DNA of 64,000 bases from LMUY01 sp964245075. GTDB lineage: Bacteria; Pseudomonadota; Alphaproteobacteria; Acetobacterales; Acetobacteraceae. A program made the position numbers and the translations under genes. Under the pieces are notes generated by a model that had not been told where the DNA came from, made no database searches, and was given only the letters and a program-made list of their open reading frames with translations. The stretch lies in NCBI GenBank assembly GCA_964245075.1, contig CAXTLC010000001.1:1-64000 (forward strand), read 5' to 3'. Numbering within the stretch: the stretch's first letter is position 1; every line of letters begins with the position of its first letter. Below are positions 21,676 through 30,164 of the stretch, in pieces.

Positions 21676-22889
21676 GTTCCGTGGCTGACAACACGGCGGA
21701 TGTTTCCGGCCGCCCGCGGCGCAGAAGCGTTTCTGGGTGGCTGCTGCTGGTTCTGGCTGTCTTGGGTCTTGTCGCCGCGCGCGCTACCGTCTCCCTCTAT
21801 GATCGATGGACAAGCGCGCCACCGGTCCAGTACGTGACGGTCCCGGCTTCAAGAGGCTTGGTTGCGCCCTCGGTCTCTGCCAGCGGAACGGTGAATGCGG
21901 AAACGACGGTGCAGGTTGGCACGTACGTTTCCGGCGTGATCCAGAATGTTTACTGCGACTTCAACACAACCGTTCGGCGGGGCCAACTTTGCGCCAAGAT
22001 CGATCCTCGATTGTATCAAGCCACTGTTGACCAACAAAGCGCTGCCCTTGCGACGGCCCTGGCCCAACGGGAAAAAGACAGGGCTACCCTGAGCTACACT
22101 CAACTGACGCTGGACCGTGATGCGGCATTGGTCAAACGCAGGGACGTTTCACAAGATGCATTCGACCTTGCCGGAAGCAACTTCGAACAAGCCCGCGCGC
22201 AGATCACGATGGACGAGGCGCTTATCCGGCAACAAACTGCGGCGCTCAACATCGCTAGAGTGAACCTTGACTACAGCGACATCGTGTCGCCGGTGGATGG
22301 CACCGTTATCTCGCGCAACGTGTCGCAGGGACAGACCGTGGCCGCCAGCTTTCAGACACCCACGCTGTTTGTCATCGCGACCGACTTGTCCAGGATGCAA
22401 GTGGACACCTTCGTCAGCGAGTCCGACATCGACAGCATCAAGCTGGGCAGCAAAGTCCTTTTCACGGTGTCGGGCCTTCCCGCCACGCCATTCCTCGGGA
22501 CCGTCAAGCAAATCCGCCAGGCACCCCAGATGGTGCAGAACGTCGTGACCTACGACGTGGTGATCAGTGCAGACAACCAAGAGCTGCTGCTGAAGCCGGG
22601 AATGACCGCCGTCGCGCACGTCGTCACTGCGGAGCATAGCAACGTCCTACGGGTGCCAAGTGCCGCACTTCGCTACTCGCCAGAGCGTTCCGGTGATGCC
22701 GCCCCGGCGGCAAACGCAGCAGAGGCCCGTGTCTGGGTCCTGCGCGATGATCGGCCGGAACCGGTCTCCGTCACGATCGGACTGGACGATTATGTCAACG
22801 CCGAGGTGCTTGGAGGCTATCTGACCGAGCAAGACAAGGTCATTGTCGCCGAGCACGTCGAAACCGGCAGTGCGCCGGGCGCTCGATGA
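21666..22889 (+). CDS. MacA-like periplasmic adaptor (HlyD family) of a tripartite efflux pump
   Basis: A 407-residue membrane-fusion protein. The N-terminal cytoplasmic RRRR patch is followed by one transmembrane helix (about residues 21-42), then the lipoyl/barrel-sandwich halves. The first half contains GTVNAETTVQVGTYVSGVIQ (landmark TYVSGVI) and the second SPVDGTVISRNVSQGQTVAA (landmark SPVDGTVI). Between them lies a helical hairpin, rich in Ala and Gln, of about 90 residues. The start overlaps the synthase stop by 10 bases, and the stop overlaps macB by ATGA. It would link the MacB-type ABC protein to an outer-membrane TolC channel, which is not encoded nearby. Its role is probably export of the operon's product. 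Confidence 0.88.
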   Translation: MPLSSVADNTADVSGRPRRRSVSGWLLLVLAVLGLVAARATVSLYDRWTSAPPVQYVTVPASRGLVAPSVSASGTVNAETTVQVGTYVSGVIQNVYCDFNTTVRRGQLCAKIDPRLYQATVDQQSAALATALAQREKDRATLSYTQLTLDRDAALVKRRDVSQDAFDLAGSNFEQARAQITMDEALIRQQTAALNIARVNLDYSDIVSPVDGTVISRNVSQGQTVAASFQTPTLFVIATDLSRMQVDTFVSESDIDSIKLGSKVLFTVSGLPATPFLGTVKQIRQAPQMVQNVVTYDVVISADNQELLLKPGMTAVAHVVTAEHSNVLRVPSAALRYSPERSGDAAPAANAAEARVWVLRDDRPEPVSVTIGLDDYVNAEVLGGYLTEQDKVIVAEHVETGSAPGAR

Positions 22890-24943
22890 TCGAGATCAAC
22901 GATCTCACCCGCAGCCATAAGGTTGGGCAAACGACGGTTCATGCTCTGCGTGGCGTCACGCTCAAAGTCGAGGCAGGTGAGTTCGTGGCGATCATGGGGC
23001 CATCCGGTTCGGGGAAATCAACCCTGGCCTCTATCTTGGCATGCCTCGACCGACCGACCGGCGGCCAGTATCATCTCGACTCCCTCGACGTCGCGACATT
23101 GAGGGAGCCCGAGCTCGCGCAGCTGCGAAGCCACAGGATCGGCTTTGTCTTTCAAAGCTTCAATTTGCTTTCCCGCACCAGCGCGATCGACAATGTCGGA
23201 TTGCCGCTCCTGTACGCCGGCAAGGACGGAGGCTCGCGCCGCCACCGCCAGGACCGGGCGCGCGTTCTGCTCGACCGCCTCGGTCTGGCCAAGTTCGTGG
23301 CGAACACGCCAGCGCAACTTTCCGGCGGGCAGCAGCAACGCGTCGCCATCGCGCGGTCGCTCATCAACTCGCCGCGCATCCTGCTGGCTGACGAACCAAC
23401 CGGCAATCTTGACACCCGCACCTCGCACGAAATCATGGCCACGCTCCAGGCGCTGAATCGCACCGAGCACGTGACCATCATCCTGGTGACGCACGAGGCA
23501 GACATGGCGGACTACGCCGATCGCGTTCTCACCATGCGGGACGGCCGGATCGTGTCCGACGAACGGAAGCAACCCCGAGCGCGGGCTGGCTTCCCTGCCC
23601 CGGCAACGAGAGCGGCGGCAGGCCGGAGTTCGGCATTCGCTTTTGCCTGGATGACCGTGGCAGTGGCGGTGTCCGCGATAAGGCGCAACGCGCTGCGCTC
23701 AGCGCTGACCATGCTGGGTGTGTTCATCGGTGTCGCCTCCCTGGTTTGCATGGTCGCGATCGGCCAAGGTGCGGCCCAGGCAGTCCGCAAGCAGATCGAG
23801 AGCCTGGGCACCAACCTCATGGTGGTGCTCCCGGGCGCGGCGAGCAAGGGAGGCGCGCGAAGTGGCTTCGGCAGCGCATCGACGCTGACCACCGCCGATG
23901 CCGAGGCGATCCGCCGCGAGGACCCGCAGGTGGCTCAGGTCAGCTACCTTATCCAGCAGCCGGGTCAGGCGCTGAGCACCACGAAGAACTGGTTGACGAC
24001 GGTGCAAGGCGTCACGGCGAATTTCGGGGCCATGGGGAACTGGCGTGTCGCGGCGGGCCGCAGCCTGGGTGAGGATGACGACCGCGGGGTCGCGCTGGTG
24101 GCGGTCATCGGCCAAACGGCCTACCGCCAGCTTTTCGAGCCATACCAGACGCCGGTCGGGGCCATCGTTCTGCTCAACGGAGTCCCTCTGCGAATTGTTG
24201 GCCTGCTCGCGAGCAAAGGTCAAACCACCTGGGGGCTGGACCAGGACGACATCATCATGATCCCGTTCAGCACCGCCGAGCGCCGGGTTCTGGGTGTGGC
24301 GGTGCCAAGTCAGATGCAAGGATTGCAGGATAATCCCTACGGTGCCCCGTCCAACGCGTTCGGCATCCAGCCTCGCCTCACCGGCTATGTGAACGTCCTG
24401 TACGTGCAGGCAGCCAGCACGGGAGCAGTCGGCCGGGCCGAGGCAGAGATCAGGACCACGCTGGGGCGCCGGCATGGCATCAAGCTGGGCCAGGCCAACG
24501 ATTTCGACGTGAAAGACCTCAGCCAGATCGTCACAACCGCCGAAAGCAGCAGCCATGTCATGACGCTGCTGCTGGCGGCAGTGGCATCCATCTCGCTGCT
24601 TGTCGGGGGCATCGGGATCATGAACATCCTGCTCGTATCCGTGACGGAGCGGACGCGTGAGATCGGGCTGCGGATGGCCATCGGCGCCCGGCGCCGTCAC
24701 GTGCTGATGCAGTTCCTGGCGGAAGCCGTCATCCTGAGCGTGGCGGGGGGCCTGGGTGGCATCCTGTTCGGCATAGCGGCGATTGAAGGCATTTCCTACT
24801 TCGCGAGATGGCCGACGGTGCTGTCGTTCCCCGGCATGGCGGTCGGCTTCCTGTTCTCTGCCGCCATCGGCGTGTTCTTCGGCTACCATCCTGCGCGCAA
24901 GGCAGCCGGACTTAATCCCATCGAGGCTTTGCGGTATGAGTGA
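22886..24943 (+). CDS. MacB-like ABC transporter, fused ATPase and permease
   Basis: A 685-residue MacB-type transporter. The N-terminal ATPase (~1-230) has Walker A GPSGSGKST, the LSGGQQQR signature and Walker B ILLADEPTGNLD. A first transmembrane helix follows (~255-300), then a periplasmic MacB core of about 220 residues. Three C-terminal helices contain the FtsX-like VGGIGIMNILLVSVTERTREIG region (landmark GIGIMNI). This is the typical MacB topology, slightly longer than E. coli MacB. MacB proteins move substrates from the periplasm through MacA/TolC (macrolides, lipopeptides, siderophores). Its place in a lipid-synthase operon suggests outward transfer of the acyl product. It is coupled to both neighbours by overlapping start/stop codons. 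Confidence 0.9.
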   Translation: MIEINDLTRSHKVGQTTVHALRGVTLKVEAGEFVAIMGPSGSGKSTLASILACLDRPTGGQYHLDSLDVATLREPELAQLRSHRIGFVFQSFNLLSRTSAIDNVGLPLLYAGKDGGSRRHRQDRARVLLDRLGLAKFVANTPAQLSGGQQQRVAIARSLINSPRILLADEPTGNLDTRTSHEIMATLQALNRTEHVTIILVTHEADMADYADRVLTMRDGRIVSDERKQPRARAGFPAPATRAAAGRSSAFAFAWMTVAVAVSAIRRNALRSALTMLGVFIGVASLVCMVAIGQGAAQAVRKQIESLGTNLMVVLPGAASKGGARSGFGSASTLTTADAEAIRREDPQVAQVSYLIQQPGQALSTTKNWLTTVQGVTANFGAMGNWRVAAGRSLGEDDDRGVALVAVIGQTAYRQLFEPYQTPVGAIVLLNGVPLRIVGLLASKGQTTWGLDQDDIIMIPFSTAERRVLGVAVPSQMQGLQDNPYGAPSNAFGIQPRLTGYVNVLYVQAASTGAVGRAEAEIRTTLGRRHGIKLGQANDFDVKDLSQIVTTAESSSHVMTLLLAAVASISLLVGGIGIMNILLVSVTERTREIGLRMAIGARRRHVLMQFLAEAVILSVAGGLGGILFGIAAIEGISYFARWPTVLSFPGMAVGFLFSAAIGVFFGYHPARKAAGLNPIEALRYE

Positions 24944-26777
24944 TGTGGTCGAGATGCTCCCTATCGATGCCGTGGCAACCACGGCACGTTGGACGGCGGC
25001 ACACCGTGCCCGCGAGTCGGAGCAGCCCGACCGATTGTTCAACGATCCTTTGGCTGGCTTGCTCGCCGGCGAAGCGGGAATGGCGATGCTGGCCCGCGCC
25101 GAGGAGCAAAGCCCGCATCATGCCCTGATGGCAGCTTACCTGGCGATCCGCACGCGCTACCTCGACGAAGCCCTGCTGCGGGCCTGCGAGGACGGCATCG
25201 TTCAGGTCGTCATGCTTGCCGCCGGGATGGACACGCGCAGCTTTCGCCTCTGCTGGCCGCAGGGAGCCCGTGTTTACGAGGTCGATAGACCAGAACTGCT
25301 GGCATTGAAGGAGCAGCTTCTCAAGCAGGCCGCTCCGGACCGGCGTTGCGCACGGTCACTGATTGGCGCGGACCTCGAAGCGGATTGGGCGTCCGGGCTG
25401 CTGGCTGCCGGCTTTCAGGCAGAGCAACGCACCTTCTGGCTGATCGAGGGGTTGTTCTACTACCTGCCGGACTCTGCCGTGAACTGCATCCTAAGTCAGG
25501 CCAGCACGTTGAGTGCGCCCGGAAGCGTTCTAGCGACCGATCTCGTGAGTCTCTCCTATCTCAACGCGCCTTGGATGAAGGACGTCCTCAAAGCGTTGGA
25601 ACAGCAGGGGATGAGCTGGTACTCGGGGACGGACGACCCGGAGCGGCTCCTGGCGCGGCATGGCTGGAACGCTGAGGTGACGCAGCCGGGTGACTCTCCG
25701 GCAAACTATGGCCGGTGGCATTTGCCGGTTCCGCCGCGCAGCCACCTCGAACTGCCGCATACGTTCCTGGTCACTGCAACGCGCCTGGGCAGCAGCCATG
25801 CCGCGATGGCTGCTGCCCGACCTGCCGGCATGCTCACGCCGCCCACACCAGGCACGGCGATCGAGATCGCGGGTTTGCGCAAGTCGTTCGGAGGCCATGC
25901 GGCACTGGCAGGCGTCGATCTCGTGCTGCGTGAAGGCGAGATCCTCGGGCTGCTGGGACCGAACGGGGCAGGAAAGACCACACTCGTACGGGCGATTGCC
26001 GGACGCACGTCGCCAGACGCGGGCACGGTACTGATCGGCGAAGCGAAGCGCTCACCAGCCGCCGCCGCCGCCGCCGGTGAAATCGGCTGGGTGCCGCAAG
26101 AACTGGCGCTCTACGCCAGTCTTTCCGCCCGTGAAAACCTCCAATGGTTCGGTGCATGCCACGGCATGTCTGGAAAACCGCTGAACGCCGCCATTGACGG
26201 CGTGCTCGCGATGGCCGCCCTTGCGGACCGGGCCGACGAACCGATCAAGTTCTTCTCCGGCGGCATGAAGCGGCGGCTCAATCTCGCCGCCGGCGTGATC
26301 CACCATCCCCGTGTCTTGCTTCTCGACGAACCGACCGTGGGCATTGACCCTCAATCCCGCCAACGCATCTTCGACATGATGGGCGAACTTCGCCACTCCG
26401 GCGTTGCGATCCTGTACAGCACCCATCACCTGGAGGAGGCGGAACGCCTCTGTGACCGGGTTGCCATCATTGACGCTGGGCGGATCGTCGCCGAGGGGAG
26501 CGGCGAGGAGATGGTCTTCCGCATCTTCGGCTCCCGGCACGAAGCAGTCATCGAGGGCGTGCCATTGGACGGCGCTTGGCGCAACCGGCTTCGCGCCCGC
26601 GGCGCCTCGATCGAGGGGGACGTCGTGCGGCTTTGGCTGAATGACGCAGCCGTCGAGTTTCCCGCGCTTCTGGCGGAATTTCACGATGCAGCCGTTCCAA
26701 TCCGTAGGATGAGCTTGAAGTCAGCAAACCTGGAAAGCGTCTTCCTGCACCTGACAGGGCGCGAGATGCGGGAATGA
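24936..26777 (+). CDS. Fusion of a SAM-dependent methyltransferase and an ABC ATPase
   Basis: A 613-residue single reading frame with two unrelated enzymes. Residues ~1-290 resemble the LCM/TIGR00027 class of SAM methyltransferases. RLFNDPLAGLLAG is at about 32-44, the SAM-binding strand VVMLAAGMDTRSFRL at about 91-105, the acidic second strand VYEVDRPE follows, and LIEGLFYYLP is at about 169-178. After a short linker, residues ~307-613 form an ABC-2-type exporter ATPase with Walker A GPNGAGKTT, signature FSGGMKRRL and Walker B LLLDEPTVGID. The ATG at 24936 overlaps the macB stop by 8 bases; the frame is open further upstream only inside macB. The stop overlaps the permease gene (ATGA). The methyltransferase probably O-methylates the synthase product (for example a carboxyl group), and the ATPase drives its export; both are inferences. 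Confidence 0.85.
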   Translation: MSDVVEMLPIDAVATTARWTAAHRARESEQPDRLFNDPLAGLLAGEAGMAMLARAEEQSPHHALMAAYLAIRTRYLDEALLRACEDGIVQVVMLAAGMDTRSFRLCWPQGARVYEVDRPELLALKEQLLKQAAPDRRCARSLIGADLEADWASGLLAAGFQAEQRTFWLIEGLFYYLPDSAVNCILSQASTLSAPGSVLATDLVSLSYLNAPWMKDVLKALEQQGMSWYSGTDDPERLLARHGWNAEVTQPGDSPANYGRWHLPVPPRSHLELPHTFLVTATRLGSSHAAMAAARPAGMLTPPTPGTAIEIAGLRKSFGGHAALAGVDLVLREGEILGLLGPNGAGKTTLVRAIAGRTSPDAGTVLIGEAKRSPAAAAAAGEIGWVPQELALYASLSARENLQWFGACHGMSGKPLNAAIDGVLAMAALADRADEPIKFFSGGMKRRLNLAAGVIHHPRVLLLDEPTVGIDPQSRQRIFDMMGELRHSGVAILYSTHHLEEAERLCDRVAIIDAGRIVAEGSGEEMVFRIFGSRHEAVIEGVPLDGAWRNRLRARGASIEGDVVRLWLNDAAVEFPALLAEFHDAAVPIRRMSLKSANLESVFLHLTGREMRE

Positions 26778-28051
26778 CCATGAGCGTGGTCTGGATGTGC
26801 TGGGCCAACCTGCGCCGCGAACGCGTCGTCCTGCTGCTTGGCTACCTCGTCCCGCTGGCTTTCTTCTCCATCTATGCGGGAATCGCCACGGCAAGCCGAG
26901 CGAGCCCGCCCCCGATCGCGGGCGCCAGCCTTCATAGACTCGAAGTGGTGGACGAGGATCGCACAGAATTGTCGCGGCGCTTCGTCCATCTGCTGCAATC
27001 GCAGCCAGGCGCCGTCGTCCACGAAATGCTGGACCCGGCAGCACGTGACCAGACAGCAGGCGCCCAGCATGGCGGCAGCGCCGCCGAAGCGGCGCTGCAC
27101 GAGAACCGGGCCGATGCCGTCCTGATCATTCCCGACGGTTTTGGCGTTGCTCCTCTTAGCTTTCTGCCCGGCGGCACTCCAATCCCCTTGGAACTCGTGA
27201 CCGATGAGTCCGACCCGCTCGCCCGTGCGGTTTACGCCGGGCTGCTACAACAAGCCGCATTGGCCCTGACACCGGACGTGCTGTCCGCGGCTGGTCCGCA
27301 GTCGGTTGATGATTGGACTGGCGGCCTCACGCCGTCGCAGCAGGTTCATATGGCAACAAGCCTCCAGAAAGGGGGTCGGATGCCAAACCCGGCTCAACCG
27401 GGCGCAATGGCCTTGACAATCAGGAGTGTCTCGCACGCCGCAGCCCCGGACCCTACGATCGCTTTCTACGCTGCGGCCATGGGAGTCATGACTGTCTTGT
27501 TCACCGCAACCAGCGCTGCGACAGGCATCATCGAGGAAAACGAAACCGGCATCCTTGCCCGGATACTATCCAGCCGGCTTTCCCTTCTTCAACTGCTCAG
27601 CGGCAAGCTCCTGTTTACCGCCGCCTTCTGCTTCTCGCAACTTGCAGCAATCTTTCTCTGGGCAGCCTTGGTGTTCCACCTCGACCTGCTTCCCCATCTC
27701 GCCGGCTGGCTCCTTGTAAGCCTTGCAACTGCCTTCGCCGCTTCTGCCTTCAGCCTGGCAACCGCGGCATTCTGTCGAACAAGAGCGCGCATCTTCGCCT
27801 TGTCGGGCCTCATCGTCCTTGCGCTGGGCGCGCTGGGCGGCAGCATGTTTCCTCGCTTCCTGATGCCGGCAGTCCTGCAGAAGCTGGGATTGATCACGTT
27901 CAATGCCTGGGCGCTCGACGGGTTCACCAAGGTGTTCTGGCAGCAGGTGCCCAGCGTGATGCTGTGGCCGCAGATCCTGGCCTTGAGCCTCTTCACTGTC
28001 CTGTTCTTCGTCAGCGCGCTCCAACTCGCACGTCGCTGGGAACTCGCGTGA
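26774..28051 (+). CDS. ABC-2 type transporter permease
   Basis: A 425-residue permease. One N-terminal helix (~15-35) is followed by a soluble extracytoplasmic stretch of about 190 residues, then five or so closely packed helices in the C-terminal half. This is the ABC2_membrane_3/YhgE-like layout. Landmarks are MGVMTVLFTATSAATGIIEENETGILARIL, of which ENETGILARIL is the conserved coupling segment. It pairs with the ATPase half of the preceding fusion protein and is the last gene of the six-gene operon. Thirty bases separate its stop from the 3' end of the oppositely oriented tRNA-Ser. The substrate is presumably the operon's lipid or polyketide. Confidence 0.85.
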   Translation: MTMSVVWMCWANLRRERVVLLLGYLVPLAFFSIYAGIATASRASPPPIAGASLHRLEVVDEDRTELSRRFVHLLQSQPGAVVHEMLDPAARDQTAGAQHGGSAAEAALHENRADAVLIIPDGFGVAPLSFLPGGTPIPLELVTDESDPLARAVYAGLLQQAALALTPDVLSAAGPQSVDDWTGGLTPSQQVHMATSLQKGGRMPNPAQPGAMALTIRSVSHAAAPDPTIAFYAAAMGVMTVLFTATSAATGIIEENETGILARILSSRLSLLQLLSGKLLFTAAFCFSQLAAIFLWAALVFHLDLLPHLAGWLLVSLATAFAASAFSLATAAFCRTRARIFALSGLIVLALGALGGSMFPRFLMPAVLQKLGLITFNAWALDGFTKVFWQQVPSVMLWPQILALSLFTVLFFVSALQLARRWELA

Positions 28052-28080
28052 CGCGGACGGGCAGGTGCCTTGGCCGTCGG

Positions 28081-28167
28081 CGGAGGGGGTGGGATTCGAA
28101 CCCACGGTAGGCTTGCACCCACAACAGTTTTCGAGACTGCCCCGATCGGCCACTCCGGCACCCCTCC
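28081..28167 (-). tRNA. tRNA-Ser, anticodon CGA
   Basis: An 87-base class II tRNA read on the minus strand. The acceptor stem GGAGGGG pairs with CCCCTCC. The anticodon stem is 5 bp with a seven-base loop CTCGAAA, giving anticodon CGA (decodes UCG). It has a long variable arm and a TTCGAAT-type T loop. The discriminator base is G, and CCA is not encoded (the next bases are CCG). Its 3' end faces the end of the synthase operon. Confidence 0.95.
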
Positions 28168-28216
28168 GTCGCCAAGGGGCATACCGAACCGGCAGCCCTT
28201 TTGCAAAGCGCGCCGT

Positions 28217-29524
28217 TCAGCCGGCCGGCAAGCCCGGCAATGCCCCCCCGAAGGACTGCAACAGCAGCACCGCATTCAGCCCGAGCACGATCGCCGTCGC
28301 CAGCAGTGTGACCGCCTGGGTGGCGGGACGCATCGCGTGGGTGCCCATGACGTCCCGCCGCCGCATCAGCAGCAGCAGCGCCACCATCGGCACCGGCAAG
28401 ACCAGACTCAGCACGACCTGGCTCATGATCAGCGCCTCCGTCGCGTTCACCCCCCATGCCACCACGATGAAGGATGGGACCATCGTCACCAAACGCCGCA
28501 CGAGCAGCGGGATGCGGAAACCCACGAAGCCCTGCATGATGACCTGCCCCGCCATCGTCCCCACCGCCGAGCTCGACAGTCCCGAGGCGATCAGCGAGAC
28601 CATGAAGATCCCGGCGGCCGCAGCGCCGAACAGCGGGACCAGCACCCGGTAAGCCGTCTCGATCTCCGCGACGTCGCCATGTCCGGCGTGGAACGCCGCG
28701 GCTGCCATCATCACCATCGCCATGTTGACCAGGCCGGCAATCGTCAGCGCCACCAGCACCTCGATGTCCGATCCCCGCAGCAGCCCACGCCGCTCCGCCT
28801 CGTTGCGGGCGCGGGCACGGTCCTGCGTCAGGCTGGAGTGCAGGTAGATCGCGTGCGGCATCACGGTGGCGCCAACCATGCCAACCGCCAGCGTGACCGC
28901 ATTGCCGTCCGGCAAGGTCGGCCGCACCATGCCGAGCGCCGCAGCGCCCCAGTGAGGCGGCACCACCAGCAGCTCGGCCACGTAGCTGAGGCCGATCACC
29001 CCGACCAGGCCGCCGATCACGATCTCGGTTTGCCGGAAGCCCTGGCCCTGGATGGCGAGGATGCCGTAGGTGGCGACAGCCGTAACGACCATGCCGGCGA
29101 ACAGCGGCATGTCGAACAGCAGGGACAGGCCGATGGCCCCGCCCAGGAACTCCGCCAGGTCAGTCGCCATCGCCGCGACCTCACTGACGGCCCACATGGC
29201 CAGCACGGCCGGGCGTGGAAAGTGCGTGCGGCACAGCTCCGCCAGGTTGCGGTTGGTGACCACGCCGAGCCGGGCAGACAAGCCCTGGAACAGCATGGCC
29301 ACAAGATTGGCGGCGAGCGCCACCCACAGCAGGCTGTAGCCGTACTTGGCTCCAGCCTGGATGTTGGTCGCGAAGTTGCCCGGGTCCATGTAGGCGACCG
29401 AACAGACGAAGGCAGGCCCGGCGAATGGCAGCAGCGCCAGCGCGCCGCGGCGCCGGCCGGCAAGGCTGTCCCGGATGGCGGCCGTTGTCCGGTCGGACAT
29501 GCTCTGCACTGCTTCAGGCGGCAT
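28217..29524 (-). CDS. mntH: Nramp-family manganese/divalent metal transporter MntH
   Basis: A 435-residue proton-coupled metal importer with about eleven helices. The metal-site motif of helix 1 is DPGNFATNIQAG (near residues 47-58), and helix 6 carries MPHAIYLHSSL with the metal-coordinating Met. These are the diagnostic Nramp residues. The ATG at 29524 is preceded by AAGGAG at correct spacing. It is transcribed away from the MntR-type regulator gene at 29667. A palindrome between the two (29560-29573) is the likely operator, so repression by Mn-loaded MntR is expected. Confidence 0.93.
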   Translation of the reverse strand: MPPEAVQSMSDRTTAAIRDSLAGRRRGALALLPFAGPAFVCSVAYMDPGNFATNIQAGAKYGYSLLWVALAANLVAMLFQGLSARLGVVTNRNLAELCRTHFPRPAVLAMWAVSEVAAMATDLAEFLGGAIGLSLLFDMPLFAGMVVTAVATYGILAIQGQGFRQTEIVIGGLVGVIGLSYVAELLVVPPHWGAAALGMVRPTLPDGNAVTLAVGMVGATVMPHAIYLHSSLTQDRARARNEAERRGLLRGSDIEVLVALTIAGLVNMAMVMMAAAAFHAGHGDVAEIETAYRVLVPLFGAAAAGIFMVSLIASGLSSSAVGTMAGQVIMQGFVGFRIPLLVRRLVTMVPSFIVVAWGVNATEALIMSQVVLSLVLPVPMVALLLLMRRRDVMGTHAMRPATQAVTLLATAIVLGLNAVLLLQSFGGALPGLPAG

Positions 29525-29559
29525 CTGCCTTTCTCCTTTACGCGCTCCGGCTGGGAAAC

Positions 29560-29573
29560 TTAGCCTGTGCTAA
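29560..29573. promoter_or_regulatory. Candidate MntR operator palindrome
   Basis: A perfect inverted repeat TTAGC-CTGT-GCTAA lies between the divergent mntH and mntR genes, 36 bases before the mntH start. A second partial palindrome centred on GCTAGC follows near 29590. DtxR/MntR-type repressors bind such palindromes. The assignment rests on position and symmetry, not on a match to a known alphaproteobacterial consensus. Confidence 0.4.
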
Positions 29574-29666
29574 CTTTTCTGCAATAGGCTAGCATCCGGG
29601 TTGACCCTGCCGCGGCAAGCAGCCATCACAGTTGGGCGAGAACAGTGCCCTGCCGACGCCGGCCAG

Positions 29667-30152
29667 ATGGAACGCCCGCCAATGCCGCTCAACCCGCCCG
29701 GAGCCTCACCGCAACAGGTCCAACCACGGGCGGACATGCCGCAGGAACCCGCGCAGGCAGACCGGTTCGGCCGGGCGCGGCAAGCCCGATCCGCAACGTT
29801 GCTGGAGGACTACGCCGAACTCATCGCCGACCTGATGGCCAGCGGCGGCGAGGCCCGCACGGTGGACATCGCCCGCCGCATGGGGGTGGCGCCCGCCACC
29901 GCGATCAAGGCCATCAGCCGCCTCAAGCGCGAGGGCCTGGTCACGGCAAGGCCCTACCGCGGCGTGTTCCTGACAAAGGCCGGGCAGGCGCTGGCCGACC
30001 GCGTGCGCGCCCGGCATCGGGTGGTGGTCAAGCTGCTGGTGGCGCTCGGCGTCCCCCTGGAAGACGCCGAGGCCGATGCGGAAGGCATCGAGCACCACGT
30101 ATCGGACCTGACCCTGGAAGCGTTCGACCGGTTCCTGCGCAGCGGGCGCTGA
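29667..30152 (+). CDS. mntR: Manganese-responsive transcriptional regulator MntR (DtxR family)
   Basis: About 161 residues from the ATG at 29667. A winged helix-turn-helix (YAELIADLMASGGEARTVDIARRMGV, landmark ARRMGVAPATAIKAISRLKR) is followed by a DtxR dimerisation/metal domain. HHVSDLTLEAFDRF near the C-terminus matches the metal-binding end of E. coli MntR. The frame is open back to a TTG at 29601, but that start has no visible ribosome site; ATG 29682 is also possible. It is divergent from mntH, as expected for a regulator of that transporter. Confidence 0.85.
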   Translation: MERPPMPLNPPGASPQQVQPRADMPQEPAQADRFGRARQARSATLLEDYAELIADLMASGGEARTVDIARRMGVAPATAIKAISRLKREGLVTARPYRGVFLTKAGQALADRVRARHRVVVKLLVALGVPLEDAEADAEGIEHHVSDLTLEAFDRFLRSGR

Positions 30153-30164
30153 GGGGGGCGCCTG

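Noticed and set aside
28217..29524. CRISPR array or prophage genes anywhere in the window
   Set aside because: No regularly spaced repeats, cas genes, phage structural genes, integrases or transposases were seen; the repeats found are dispersed single copies.
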